The notes: generated by a model from the letters alone, not told the origin. Positions 35,941 through 44,132 are shown, counted from the first letter of the stretch. The stretch: 64,000 nucleotides of DNA from Streptomyces inhibens (GCF_003389455.1 NZ_QUAC01000127.1:1-64000); one strand, 5' to 3'. Translations and numbers: made by a program.

Positions 35941-36516
35941 ATGCGAAGGTTGGGAACAGCGGCCGCGGTGATCGTGCTCGCGGGCGCCGGGCTGGCGAGT
36001 ACGGCCGGCGTGGCCACCGCCGCGACCGGCCCGGCGGGCAAGGCCCGCCCGGCCGCGGCCTGCTCGACCGTCTGGGGCAGCGCCGACAAGTCCGCCACGG
36101 ACCCGGGAGGCAAGCCGCTGAAGAACATCAAGACCAGCCAGAGCGCGTGTTACGACCGCATGGTCTTCGATGTCAGCGGTGCGACCGGCAAGTTCGGCTA
36201 CCACGTCGGCTATGTCGACGCGTTCCACCAGGACGGCTCCGGCGACCGGATACAGGTCAACGGCGGCGCGATCCTGCAGGTCTACGTGTCCGCGCCCAGC
36301 TACGACCCGGCGACCGGTAAGCCGTCCTATGCGGGGAAGGCCGGGAAGGCGCTGCCGGGCGTGAACATCGCCGGATACAAGACGTTCAAGGACACCAAGT
36401 TCGGGGCGAGTTTCGAAGGACAGACCCAGGTGGCCCTGGGCGTCCGGGCCAAGCTGCCGTTCCGGGTCATCCAGTCCGGTCATGAGCTGATCGTGGACGT
36501 CGCGCACACCTGGTGA
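35941..36516 (+). CDS. Secreted AMIN-like domain protein
   Basis: 191 residues with a Sec signal (MRRLGTAAAVIVLAGAGLAS, cleaved near ATAA). The mature part carries CYDRMVFDVSGATGKFGYHV, YVDAFHQDGSGDRIQVNGGA, then ILQVYVSAPSYD and a C-terminal PFRVIQSGHELIVDVAHTW, the pattern of the AMIN-like domain of actinobacterial exported proteins. Two cysteines could pair. AMIN-type domains often bind cell-wall components; no catalytic residues are seen. A terminator follows directly. Confidence 0.85.
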   Translation: MRRLGTAAAVIVLAGAGLASTAGVATAATGPAGKARPAAACSTVWGSADKSATDPGGKPLKNIKTSQSACYDRMVFDVSGATGKFGYHVGYVDAFHQDGSGDRIQVNGGAILQVYVSAPSYDPATGKPSYAGKAGKALPGVNIAGYKTFKDTKFGASFEGQTQVALGVRAKLPFRVIQSGHELIVDVAHTW

Positions 36517-36535
36517 CACGGCGGACAAGGCCAAG

Positions 36536-36576
36536 TGCCGCCCCGTCCGCGTCCCTTGGGTGCGGACGGGGCGGCA
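36536..36576. terminator. Strong hairpin terminator
   Basis: A perfect 15-base stem, TGCCGCCCCGTCCGC at 36536-36550 and its complement at 36562-36576, with an 11-base loop, 20 bases after the AMIN-like gene. The convergent membrane-protein gene ends 55 bases beyond, so it may act both ways. Confidence 0.88.
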
Positions 36577-36630
36577 CAAGGCCCCGCCACCTGCCGAGGG
36601 TGCACCCCGGCCACGCACCCGTGAATATGG

Positions 36631-37554
36631 TCATCGCCGCATCGGGGCAGTGAGCAGCCCCTTGAGGTCGGCGTCCGTGGCCGGTCCGAGTGTCGACAGG
36701 ATGTGCCGGGCGGCGGTCAGTTCGGCGCGGGAGCCTTTCATGGTCACCGTGTGGACCAGCCCGTTGCGCCGCAGCCGCAACTCCTGCCGCTCGTAGCCGC
36801 CTTCGTAGGCCACCAGCTGGCGCCCCTCCCCGTCGTCCGTACAGTGAATCGTCTCGCCGAAGGGGACGGGGCAGCCGCGGGCATCGGCGCGCCGGGTGTC
36901 GTGGCCGACGCGTGCCACATCGAGGTGGAGCGTTGCCGAGCCGGTCCGCTCGTAGTCGGCGCCGAAGCCGTCCCCGCTGGCTCCCAGGGCTCTGAGGGTG
37001 TAGCCGGAAGGCGGGTCGCCGACGCGCAGCAGGGCGCGGTCCACGCCGTTGGCGGTGAGCCATTCATCAACGGTGGGTGGCTGCGCGGCGTCCCAGGCGG
37101 CGTACGCCGCCCCGGCGGCGAAGACGGCCGCGGCCCCAAGAGCGGCCAGCCGGGCCCGGGCGCCCGGCAGGAAGAACGCGGCGGCCACCGCGTAGCAGAC
37201 CCCGCCGGACGGGTAGAGCAGGACGCTGCTCTTCAGGCCGTCGGCCTGATGAAGCACCAGGACGGCCCCGAGCATGCCGGCCGTACCCAGCGCGTACACA
37301 CCCGCCGCCCACACCCACAACCCACGCGCCCGACGGGTGAGCGGCACGACCGGCCGAGCGGTAGCTCCCACCCCCGCGAACAGCGCCACCGACAGCGGCA
37401 CTGCCATGAAGAGCACCGCTGCCGTCGCCGGCTCCCCGCCGGCGAACAGCGCGATCAGAGCTGCCTGGAACTGGACCGCGGTGAGAACACAGCCGACGCA
37501 CCAGATCGCTGCCAGGTGGGCGACCACAGGGCCCACTTCATTCCTTGGGATCAT
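36631..37554 (-). CDS. Hypothetical membrane protein with an extracytoplasmic domain
   Basis: 307 residues. Four or five hydrophobic helices occupy residues about 10-160 (VAHLAAIWCVGCVLTAVQFQ, ATAAVLFMAVPLSVALFAGV, GLWVWAAGVYALGTAGMLGA, ARLAALGAAAVFAAGAAYAA). A soluble C-terminal domain of about 140 residues follows, with two cysteines (ARGCPVP and ETIHCTDD) and KGSRAELTAARHILSTLGPA. No family is recognised. ATG at 37554 has GGAGAC just upstream. The C-terminal part is probably outside the cell. Confidence 0.75.
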   Translation of the reverse strand: MIPRNEVGPVVAHLAAIWCVGCVLTAVQFQAALIALFAGGEPATAAVLFMAVPLSVALFAGVGATARPVVPLTRRARGLWVWAAGVYALGTAGMLGAVLVLHQADGLKSSVLLYPSGGVCYAVAAAFFLPGARARLAALGAAAVFAAGAAYAAWDAAQPPTVDEWLTANGVDRALLRVGDPPSGYTLRALGASGDGFGADYERTGSATLHLDVARVGHDTRRADARGCPVPFGETIHCTDDGEGRQLVAYEGGYERQELRLRRNGLVHTVTMKGSRAELTAARHILSTLGPATDADLKGLLTAPMRR

Positions 37555-37603
37555 GTCTCCTGATCACGTGAGGGCGCCGGCCGCGGTTCCCGCACCCGGT
37601 CGG

Positions 37604-37663
37604 CTGAGCCCAGTTCTGCTGAGCCCAGTTCTGCTGAGCCCGGTTCTGCTGAGCCCGGTCCTC
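37604..37663 (+). repeat. Four tandem 15-base repeats
   Basis: Units CTGAGCCCAGTTCTG (37604-37618 and 37619-37633), CTGAGCCCGGTTCTG (37634-37648) and CTGAGCCCGGTCCTC (37649-37663). The array lies just past the stop of the SapA-like gene and upstream of the membrane-protein gene, both on the minus strand. Graded divergence along the array suggests slippage expansion. No function is evident. Confidence 0.85.
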
Positions 37664-37668
37664 GGCGG

Positions 37669-38148
37669 TCAGCCGCAGTGGCCGTGCCCGTTGGCCCCCA
37701 CGCCGTCGATCGCGGCGTTCCACTGAATGCACTCGCCCCGAGCGGTGAGGTACACCGGGCCGGCGTACGTCCTGTAGTTGCCGGAGTCCACCACCCCGGG
37801 GGCCCCACGACCGGCATCGATGTTGAGCGAGACGGCCATCCGCACCGGAGCCCCGGGAGTGTTGCGGATCGTCACGGCGCAGTTCTTGCCCGTGGACGCG
37901 TTCCATGTGACGTAGACCGTGCCGACATCGCCGACCGGAGTGGAGTCGATGACCGCGTAACCGGCACCACAGGCGCCGTTGTAGCCCGCGTTCGCCGCGG
38001 CGGAGGGTGCGAGAGCCGTGGTCGCCCGAGGTGCGATGGTCGTAGTCGGCAGGGGTGCGGCAGATGCGGGTGCGGCGAACGCGGCCACACCGCCGACGGT
38101 AACGGTGGCCAGCGCGGCGGCCGTGGCCACGCGACGAGCGAGCTTCAT
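37669..38148 (-). CDS. Spore-associated protein A-like secreted protein
   Basis: 159 residues with a Sec signal (MKLARRVATAAALATVTVGG to ASA). The mature protein contains YNGACGAGYAVIDSTPVGDV, GTVYVTWNASTGKNCAVTIR, YRTYAGPVYLTARGECIQWN and a terminal GHGHCG, the four-cysteine pattern of the SapA family of Streptomyces spore-coat-associated proteins. ATG at 38148 follows GGGGGAAC. The usual role is in or on the aerial hypha/spore surface; the molecular activity is unknown. Confidence 0.85.
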   Translation of the reverse strand: MKLARRVATAAALATVTVGGVAAFAAPASAAPLPTTTIAPRATTALAPSAAANAGYNGACGAGYAVIDSTPVGDVGTVYVTWNASTGKNCAVTIRNTPGAPVRMAVSLNIDAGRGAPGVVDSGNYRTYAGPVYLTARGECIQWNAAIDGVGANGHGHCG

Positions 38149-38286
38149 GACGTTCCCCCATGGTGGATGCTCAACCGGTACTTGCTGCATACATACGCGT
38201 GGTCAGACAAGCCAGGCTGGGGGTTGGTTGTGCTCCATTTGTCACGGTTCTATGACCGCATACGAGGACCCTGAGGCGGGGGCCCT

Positions 38287-39120
38287 TCAGATCCCGGCCT
38301 GCCGCCGGGTGGCGCTCAGCGTGCCGAGCAGAGCGAGCGCGTGTGCGCTGGTGCTGCCCGGTTCGGCCTGGTAGACCACGAGTTGCTGGCCAGGCGCACC
38401 ACGTACATCGAAGCTCTGATACGTCAGCGACAGCGCACCGACCTCTGGATGCACCAGTTCCTTGGCGTCCTGGGTCTTCCCGCACACGCTATGAGAGCGC
38501 CAGAGTTCATCGAAACCCGTGCCGGCCGCGCTCAATTCCCGTACGAGCGCCAGCAGTCGAGGGTCCCGCGGCTCAAAGCCTGCCGCCTGTCGCAGACTGG
38601 CTACGGTGGCCCGCGCCGCCCGGTCCCACTGCGCGTGGAACCGCCGGGCCGCCGGGTCGAGGAACGTCATCCGCGCAAGGTTGTCGGCCTCCTCGAAGGG
38701 CGAGAACAGCGCGTCGGCCAGGGCGTTTCCCGCCAGGATGTCCAGAGTCCGGCTGAGGACAAAGGCCGGTGTGTGCGGCCACCCGTCCATCAGCTGCCGC
38801 AGCGTGGCCCCGACGGATTCACGGCTGTGCGCCGTGGCCCGGTCCGGATCCGAGCCGGCCAGGCGGTGCAGATGCTCGCGCGCATCATCGTCGAGCAGGA
38901 GGGCCCGGCTCAGGGCGTCGAGCACCTGGCGTGAGGGGTGGCGTTCACGGCCCTGCTCAAGGCGCGTGTAGTAGTCGGCGTTCATACCGGCCAGGACCGC
39001 GACTTCCTCGCGCCGCAGTCCGGCGACTCTGCGCTGCCCGTAGGTGACCATACCGACGTCCTCGGGCCGGACCTGTGCGCGGCGGGCCCGCAGGAAGGCA
39101 CCGAGCTCGTTGCTCGTCAT
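38287..39120 (-). CDS. XRE-family regulator with MmyB-like ligand domain
   Basis: 277 residues. The N-terminal HTH (NELGAFLRARRAQVRPEDVG, VAGLRREEVAVLAGMNADYY, TRLEQGRERHPS) and C-terminal domain (FVLSRTLDILAGNALADALF, then MTFLDPAARRFHAQWDRAAR and VGALSLTYQSFDVRGAPGQQ) are the standard layout of MmyB-like regulators in Streptomyces, whose C-terminal domain is thought to bind a lipid-like ligand. ATG at 39120 begins the HTH; AAGG lies very close upstream, so translation may be leaderless. It is divergent from an SDR gene, its likely target. Confidence 0.9.
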   Translation of the reverse strand: MTSNELGAFLRARRAQVRPEDVGMVTYGQRRVAGLRREEVAVLAGMNADYYTRLEQGRERHPSRQVLDALSRALLLDDDAREHLHRLAGSDPDRATAHSRESVGATLRQLMDGWPHTPAFVLSRTLDILAGNALADALFSPFEEADNLARMTFLDPAARRFHAQWDRAARATVASLRQAAGFEPRDPRLLALVRELSAAGTGFDELWRSHSVCGKTQDAKELVHPEVGALSLTYQSFDVRGAPGQQLVVYQAEPGSTSAHALALLGTLSATRRQAGI

Positions 39121-39250
39121 GCCTTGAGGGTAGGCGCCGGGGATCCGCTCAGGGTGGGTGCGTGACACCCAGGCAGGAGCCGTCCTGGTGGCGTAGCGAG
39201 GGCCCGACGCAGTCTCTTCGTCGACAGCACGGCCCCCTGGAGGACGCAAC

Positions 39251-40063
39251 ATGAACGTGAACACGAACGAGCACGAGCACATGAAGACGAACGAGCACGA
39301 GCACGGGAACGGGAAGGGGAACACGAACGGCGCCGGCGAGCGCAAGGTCGTCCTGATCACCGGCGCGAGCAGCGGGATCGGCGCGGCCACCGCACGCCGT
39401 CTGGCCGCCGACGGGCACCACGTCTTTCTCGGCGCACGGCGCGAGGACCGGCTCGAGGCATTGACCGATCAGCTCATCGCCACCGGTCATTCGGCGGCGT
39501 ACCGGCGCTTGGACGTCACGGACCCGGCCGATGTGCGGTCCTTCGTGGACCGCGCGCGTGTCACCTACGGGCGGGTGGACGTGTTCGTCAACAACGCCGG
39601 CGTGATGCCCTTGTCGCCGCTGGAGGCGTTGAGGACCGATGAATGGGACCGGATGCTCGACGTGAACGTACGCGGCGTGCTGCACGGCATCGCCGCCGCG
39701 CTGCCCGTCATGCGGGCACAGGGCAGCGGCCATTTCGTCAATATCGCCTCAGTCGGCGCCTACGAGGTGTCTCCTACCGCCGCGGTCTACTGCGCCACCA
39801 AATTCGCCGTACGCGCACTCTCCGAAGGGCTCCGTCAGGAGTCCGCCGGCGATATCCGCGTCACCGTCGTCTCTCCGGGCGTCACCGAGTCCGAACTCGC
39901 CGACAGCATCGGCGACCCCGAGGCCCGGCGAGCCATGCAGACCTACCGATCCGTGGCCGTCCCGGCCTCCGCGATCGCGAGCGCCATCGCCTTCGCCGTC
40001 GATCAGCCCGCCGGCGTCGACGTCAATGAAGTGGTCGTCCGTCCGTCCGCGAGCGCGCAGTGA
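39251..40063 (+). CDS. Short-chain dehydrogenase/reductase with a His/Asn/Glu-rich N-terminal tail
   Basis: 270 residues. Classical SDR motifs are present: ITGASSGIGAATARRL (cofactor site), NNAGVMPLSPLEAL, then the catalytic Ser in NIASVGAYEVS and the YxxxK pair in VYCATK. SDRs reduce or oxidise small carbonyl or alcohol substrates with NAD(P)(H). The first 30 residues (NVNTNEHEHMKTNEHEHGNG) come from repeated DNA and precede the fold, an odd low-complexity extension. ATG at 39251 follows GGAGGACGC. It is divergent from the MmyB-like regulator and was once followed by a SnoaL-like gene in the same operon. Confidence 0.92.
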   Translation: MNVNTNEHEHMKTNEHEHGNGKGNTNGAGERKVVLITGASSGIGAATARRLAADGHHVFLGARREDRLEALTDQLIATGHSAAYRRLDVTDPADVRSFVDRARVTYGRVDVFVNNAGVMPLSPLEALRTDEWDRMLDVNVRGVLHGIAAALPVMRAQGSGHFVNIASVGAYEVSPTAAVYCATKFAVRALSEGLRQESAGDIRVTVVSPGVTESELADSIGDPEARRAMQTYRSVAVPASAIASAIAFAVDQPAGVDVNEVVVRPSASAQ

Positions 40064-40073
40064 GGAGGGGGAC

Positions 40074-40316
40074 GTGACCGATGGCACCGGCTACGAAAGC
40101 CTCGCGGTACGCCTCCAGGTGCTGGAGGACAAGGAGGCACTCCGGGCTCTCATGATCAACGGTTGGCGGGCACTGGACCGCAAGGACTGGCTGACCTGGA
40201 TCGACTGCTGGTCACCGGACGCGGTCCTGGCCTTCGAACCCTGGGGTGAACCCCACGGGAAGGACGCCCTCCGCACCAAGGTCGTCGAAGCAGAGTCCTC
40301 CTACGCCGCCATGGCG
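40074..40316 (+). pseudogene. SnoaL-like (NTF2-fold) protein, truncated by a repeat element
   Basis: The frame from GTG 40074 (ribosome site GAGGAGGGGG) reads VRLQVLEDKEALRALMINGW, RALDRKDWLTWIDCWSPDAV, LAFEPWGEPHGKDALRTKVV, the first half of a SnoaL-like polyketide-cyclase/ketosteroid-isomerase fold. It breaks off after ESSYAAM at about 40315, where a structured repeat begins. The remaining frame to 40559 is repeat-derived and not protein-like. It follows the SDR gene by 10 bases, so it was probably the second gene of that operon. Function is presumably lost. Confidence 0.75.
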
Positions 40317-40558
40317 TCTGGTGCACTACGTTCGCTGCGCTCACTCCGTCTCGGCTCTTTCGATCCTTCTTCGGAAGCCGAGCGCGATCGCAAGGCGGAG
40401 GGTCGCCCCCCATGCTGGGCGTATCGGGGCGAGCCCGACAGCGCAGCACGGGGGTGCCCCCGCGCCCTTAAGGCGTGGGGGAGCGCGTGCCGGGGGCACC
40501 TCCCAGCGTTAGCTGGGGGAGCGTCGCGGGGCAGGCGGGACTTTGAAGACAGGCCCTA
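40317..40558. repeat. Structured repeat / miniature element remnant
   Basis: About 240 bases rich in nested hairpins: CTCGGCT...AGCCGAG near 40350-40385, CCCCCGCGCC-TTAA-GGCGTGGGGG near 40460, and CTCCCAGC-GTTA-GCTGGGGGAG near 40505. It ends ...TTTGAAGACAGGCCCTA. It interrupts the SnoaL-like gene on one side and supplies the stop codon of the convergent membrane-protein gene on the other. It has no coding capacity and looks like a mobile miniature element or the end of a deleted IS. Exact ends and any target duplication were not resolved. Confidence 0.6.
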
Positions 40559-41239
40559 GTCCCGCTGCGCGGGCCCGAGGGCGGGTGGCCTCTGCTGGTC
40601 CCCGGAGGGGCCGACATCGCCGTTCTCCCACTCGGGGTCGTAGGCGCAGGGCACGGTGGCGCCGCCGGTGAAGTACTCCCGGTCCGGGAACCAGGTGAAG
40701 GACATCCGCTCGGCCCCGTCGTCCCGCTGGACGAACAGGTCCCAGTCCTTGCCCTTCGCGCCCTCACGGTAGGACGTGACCTCCCAGCCGTTGTCCTTGA
40801 GGTGCTGGTGCAGTCGGCGCAGGCCGGAGACGGCCCGGCTCGCGGGCACGTGGTCCAGCGCCCAGCTGTGGCTCATCCGGTAGGCGCCGTCGACGGTCTT
40901 GTCCTCCAGCCCCAGCAGGCCCCCGTCGTAGCAGAAGCCGGAGCTGAACGTGTTCTCCGTGCTGACGCCGAGGTCCTCGACTCCTGGTTCTACGGTGCGC
41001 TTGAACCCCACGACGTCGTACGCCTCCTGGGAACGCTGGAAGGCGCGGCTCGCCATGTCCTCGGGCGCGACGCGGGAAAAGTCCGTCGACCCCCATGAGC
41101 CCCATGCGAGCGGGACGACCAGAAAGAGCACGACGACGAGCGCGGCGCAGCCGCATCCGAAGGCCCCGAGGACGGAAGAGGGGGACCTGGACTCGGTCGG
41201 GGCGGGGGAGGTGCTGGTTGGTTCGGTCTCCTCGGGCAT
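40556..41239 (-). CDS. Single-pass membrane protein of unknown function
   Basis: 227 residues. A Ser/Thr/Pro-rich cytoplasmic start is followed by one membrane helix (AFGCGCAALVVVLFLVVPLA, about 27-46) and an extracytoplasmic domain (FQRSQEAYDVVGFKRTVEPG, GAYRMSHSWALDHVPASRAV, YREGAKGKDWDLFVQRDDGA) with two cysteines. No family is recognised. The stop TAG at 40556-40558 lies in the end of the adjacent repeat, so the natural C-terminus may have been altered. A perfect 24-base palindrome lies 55 bases upstream of its start. Confidence 0.7.
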   Translation of the reverse strand: MPEETEPTSTSPAPTESRSPSSVLGAFGCGCAALVVVLFLVVPLAWGSWGSTDFSRVAPEDMASRAFQRSQEAYDVVGFKRTVEPGVEDLGVSTENTFSSGFCYDGGLLGLEDKTVDGAYRMSHSWALDHVPASRAVSGLRRLHQHLKDNGWEVTSYREGAKGKDWDLFVQRDDGAERMSFTWFPDREYFTGGATVPCAYDPEWENGDVGPSGDQQRPPALGPAQRD

Positions 41240-41294
41240 ACGGGGACGGTATGTCAGCGGGGGAGCGCGGCGGATGGGCGCGGTTACCCGGCAA

Positions 41295-41318
41295 GGAGTG
41301 AGTACGCGTACTCACTCC
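41295..41318. promoter_or_regulatory. Perfect 24-base palindrome, candidate operator
   Basis: GGAGTGAGTACG followed directly by its exact complement CGTACTCACTCC, with no spacer. It sits 55 bases upstream of the membrane-protein gene (minus strand) and immediately beside a transposase relic. The size and symmetry suit a TetR- or GntR-type regulator, but no such regulator gene is adjacent. Confidence 0.7.
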
Positions 41319-41338
41319 AGGGCGTGTTTGAGATGTGG

Positions 41339-41640
41339 TCACAGCGCCCGGCGTATCAAGGCGAGTTGGACGGTGGCGGCGTCGTAGCGGACGGCGGGTT
41401 TCTCGTAACGTGTCGCGATGCCCCGGGTCTGTTTCAGCAGGCTGATCCGGCACTCGACTCTGTGCCTGCGTTGGTGCATTTCCCTGTTGAAACCGGGTGG
41501 ACGAGCTCCGGTCGAACCACGGCGGAGGCGGTGTCCGGCCTGGTCACGCTTCTCCGGGATGGTGTGCGGGATCTGCCGCCGACGCAGAGCTTCGCGGCGC
41601 CCGGGTCGTCGGTCGGTCACCTCCTCGCTCATCGATGATC
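41339..41640 (-). pseudogene. C-terminal relic of an IS5-family transposase
   Basis: The complement reads PHTIPEKRDQAGHRLRRGST, GARPPGFNREMHQRRHRVEC, RISLLKQTRGIATRYEKPAV and ends RYDAATVQLALIRRAL. This matches the C-terminal catalytic region of Streptomyces IS5-type transposases, where the ExxK-type helix (VEC...LKQ) and RGIATRYEK are hallmarks. The N-terminal two-thirds are missing, and a GTGTTTGAGATGTGG-type IS end is nearby at about 41323. It lies between a palindrome and the AraC-type regulator, whose upstream region it probably replaced. Confidence 0.8.
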
Positions 41641-41801
41641 CGTCGCCGGGCAAGTGGTTCCAGCGGATCTGCTGTTCGTCTGTTCGTCGAAGAGTACGTA
41701 CGCGCTTCCCTGGTCGGGCTGTTCGCGGGAGAATGTCCTCACGCGTCGTCGGCATGGCCCGCGTTCGCGCGGTGCGGGTGGCCGAGGGGGAGTGGCGTCG
41801 C

Positions 41802-42806
41802 GTGCTGACGGAGACAGTGTTCCGGAGCGAGGATGTACCGGCAGCCGACCGGTTCGAGTGCTGGCGTGACCTGCTGCGTCAGCTGCACGCGCCGCTGGAC
41901 CTGGACAGTGAGCACCGCTCGGATTTCCGGGCCGAGCAGCGTGTCCTGGAACTGGGCGAGGTGTCCGTGTGGCCGACGCGGTTCCAGCCGGTGCGCTTCC
42001 TGCGGACCCCGAAGCTGATCCGGCAGTCCGACCCCGAGGGCGTCCACCTCTCCCTGCCCCTGGACGGAGTGCTGCGGGTCACACGTGGTGACCGGGAGAC
42101 CGCCTATGGGCCGGACAGCCTGTGCCTCGTGGACACCTCGCGCCCCTTGGACCTGCGCGCGGGTGACGGCTCCAGCCCCCGCCCGCACCTCGGGGTGGGC
42201 CTCGAAGTTCCCAAGGCACTGCTCCCCTTGACGTGGGACAGGATCGACCGGCTGACTGCCTGCCGGCTGTCGGCCCGCGAGGGGTTCGGCGGCTTGCTGG
42301 CGCAGCTCCTGCACCAGCTCGCCGAGGGTACCGCCGCCTACCGGCCGGACGACGGGCCCCGGCTCGGCACGATCGTCGTGGACCTGCTCTCGTCGCTCTT
42401 CGCGCACGCTGTCGACGCCGAAGCCTCCCTGACTCCGGAGACCCGGCGCCGGGCCCTGCTGCTGCGTATCCGGGCCTTCGCTCTGGCGCACCTGGGCGAC
42501 GCCGGCCTCACCCCTTCCGTGCTCGCCGCCGCCCACCACATCTCCATCGGTCACCTGCACCGCCTCTTCCAGGATGAACCCCGCACACCCGCCGCCTGGA
42601 TCCGGCACCAGCGTCTTGAACACGCCCGCCGCGACCTCGCCGACCCGGCCCAGCACGCCACGCCCGTCCATGCCATCGCGGCCCGCTGGGGCTTTCCCCG
42701 CGCCGCCGACTTCACCCGTGCCTTCCGCGCCGCCTACGGCAGCCCTCCCAGGGACTACCGCCACGCATCCAGCTGTGGTGGCAGCGTCGGTCGCACCAGG
42801 CCGTGA
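41802..42806 (+). CDS. AraC-family transcriptional regulator
   Basis: 334 residues. The N-terminal ligand/dimer region is of the AraC-binding-like type (FRSEDVPAADRFECWRDLLR, LELGEVSVWPTRFQPVRFLR, LSLPLDGVLRVTRGDRE). The C-terminal double HTH reads LGDAGLTPSVLAAAHHISIG, HLHRLFQDEPRTPAAWIRHQ, RLEHARRDLA and AIAARWGFPRAADFTRAFRA. GTG at 41802 follows GGGGGAG at 9 bases and begins just before the conserved domain; ATG at 41733 or 41754 are weaker choices. An IS5 relic lies upstream, so its original promoter may be lost. Its stop abuts the convergent lipoprotein stop with no gap. Confidence 0.9.
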   Translation: MLTETVFRSEDVPAADRFECWRDLLRQLHAPLDLDSEHRSDFRAEQRVLELGEVSVWPTRFQPVRFLRTPKLIRQSDPEGVHLSLPLDGVLRVTRGDRETAYGPDSLCLVDTSRPLDLRAGDGSSPRPHLGVGLEVPKALLPLTWDRIDRLTACRLSAREGFGGLLAQLLHQLAEGTAAYRPDDGPRLGTIVVDLLSSLFAHAVDAEASLTPETRRRALLLRIRAFALAHLGDAGLTPSVLAAAHHISIGHLHRLFQDEPRTPAAWIRHQRLEHARRDLADPAQHATPVHAIAARWGFPRAADFTRAFRAAYGSPPRDYRHASSCGGSVGRTRP

Positions 42807-43667
42807 TCAGTGGGCAAGAACTGCACGGGCGGCGGCGACTTGACGCTGTTTCGACTCGGCCAGCTTCTTGAAGTAGCCGGAGTGTTCCCGTATCGCCGCG
42901 AGCTGGAGGCCGGCCTCCGCCTCGAACCACACCTTCACCAGGGCAGTGCGCTGCTTGCAGCGGACATCCGCCACCGCTACGGCAATCTCCTTCTTGGAAG
43001 GGCGATCGCTGTCCTTGCTCCACCACCGGTCATCGTTCACGGCCTGACGTGGGGTCGCGTAGCCAAAACCCTTGCGCTGCATGCATTCACCCCACCTTCG
43101 CAATGCCTGGGCCACGTCCGGAACCTTCTGTGAATTGGCCATGGCCTGGTCGCCGAGGGTATTGAGCATCTTCGTGCCGACCTCCGCTTCGGCGTCCTTC
43201 GCAAGTTTCCTGGAAGCCTTGATGGCGCACCCTGTGCCAGGGGAGTTGGCAGCCCGGGCTTCCTCGGACGACAGTCCCCTGTCCCTGGCCCTTCCCTTCC
43301 TGCTGATACCGGTAGGGTCCAAGAGCTCGTCGTTTGTGTGGTAGCCAAACCGTTCGGCCACCGGAATTTCGATGATGCCGTAACGGCGACGGTTCCTCGC
43401 CTCGTCCACCTCGGCCGGCCGATTGATGAGCTCCCAGTCGAAACCGCTCTTACGCATGCACTTGCGGGTGAGCATGTCCCGGGCGTTGGAGACGGTGTAG
43501 TAGTCGCTGAGGGAGAGCTCGTAACCGTCAAAAGGAAGAACGATCTCCCGCGCTTGGCGAGAGGGGGGAGGAGCGCCCGGGGCGCTGCTCCCCTGGTTCG
43601 TGGTCGAAGCGGAACATCCCGCGACGAGCAACAAGAGCAGGATCCGGAGTGAACGGTGGCCTGACAC
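42807..43667 (-). CDS. Lipoprotein of unknown function
   Basis: 286 residues. The signal MSGHRSLRILLLLLVAGCSA has the lipobox LVAGC, so Cys18 is lipidated and the protein is anchored outside the membrane. The mature part is charged and helical (SDYYTVSNARDMLTRKCMRK, LKHS-free, with SRKLAKDAEAEVGTKMLNTL and RRWGECMQRKGFGYATPRQA) with several cysteines. The WGECM-RKGF pattern recurs in many Streptomyces lipoproteins of unknown role. GTG at 43667 follows AGGGAC. It converges directly on the AraC gene, 3' end to 3' end. Confidence 0.8.
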   Translation of the reverse strand: MSGHRSLRILLLLLVAGCSASTTNQGSSAPGAPPPSRQAREIVLPFDGYELSLSDYYTVSNARDMLTRKCMRKSGFDWELINRPAEVDEARNRRRYGIIEIPVAERFGYHTNDELLDPTGISRKGRARDRGLSSEEARAANSPGTGCAIKASRKLAKDAEAEVGTKMLNTLGDQAMANSQKVPDVAQALRRWGECMQRKGFGYATPRQAVNDDRWWSKDSDRPSKKEIAVAVADVRCKQRTALVKVWFEAEAGLQLAAIREHSGYFKKLAESKQRQVAAARAVLAH

Positions 43668-43694
43668 GTGCGAGGTCCCTCCTTGTCTGACGGT

Positions 43695-43728
43695 GCGGGG
43701 GCACCGGTAGCGCTACCGGTACCCCCGC
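43695..43728. terminator. Near-perfect 34-base palindrome, likely terminator
   Basis: Arms at 43695-43711 and 43712-43728 (GCGGGGGCACCGGTAGC and its complement with a single C/A mismatch) form a long hairpin. It sits just beyond the stop of the crystallin-like gene (minus strand) and upstream of the lipoprotein gene, consistent with a terminator for the former. Confidence 0.7.
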
Positions 43729-43742
43729 GAGGTCGGCTGTGC

Positions 43743-44132
43743 TCAGAGGAACTTGAGCGACTGGGCCTGGTTGTCGAAACCGTTGTTCGTCAGGTCCCCG
43801 TCGCTCGAATTGGCCTTGGCGAAATACGTCCTACCGGTGTACCCCCTGTCCGAGTACAGGACGATGTCGTGCGAGGTCTGATTGTTCATCGAGCTGGCAC
43901 CATCGCTGCACGCGCCGCTGTTGTTCGTCCAGTAGTTGTCGTCGAGGCTGTCGTCACTGTCGGTGAAGGTGCACCAACCACCTTTGTAGTCGTCGTCGTG
44001 GTAGATCGTGAATTCCTCGGACTGGACCTTGGTCGTACTGGAGTCAGCCGCGAGAGCGGACGGAGCGACGATCGCCAAAGTGGCGCTTGCTACGGCCGCG
44101 ATACTGAGCGCGGAAAAGATACTGCGCTTCAC
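43743..44132 (-). CDS. Secreted beta-gamma crystallin / I36-like protein
   Basis: 129 residues. The signal peptide MKRSIFSALSIAAVASATLA is cleaved near ALA. The mature protein is rich in Asp, Ser, Tyr and Asn: FTIYHDDDYKGGWCTFTDSD, DSLDDNYWTNNSGACSDGAS and YSDRGYTGRTYFAKANSSDG form two crystallin-like Greek-key repeats, each with an aromatic D-x-GYxG element. One Cys pair is possible. It resembles the I36-type small secreted proteins, a second one in this window after 30658-31026. Activity unknown. Confidence 0.8.
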   Translation of the reverse strand: MKRSIFSALSIAAVASATLAIVAPSALAADSSTTKVQSEEFTIYHDDDYKGGWCTFTDSDDSLDDNYWTNNSGACSDGASSMNNQTSHDIVLYSDRGYTGRTYFAKANSSDGDLTNNGFDNQAQSLKFL

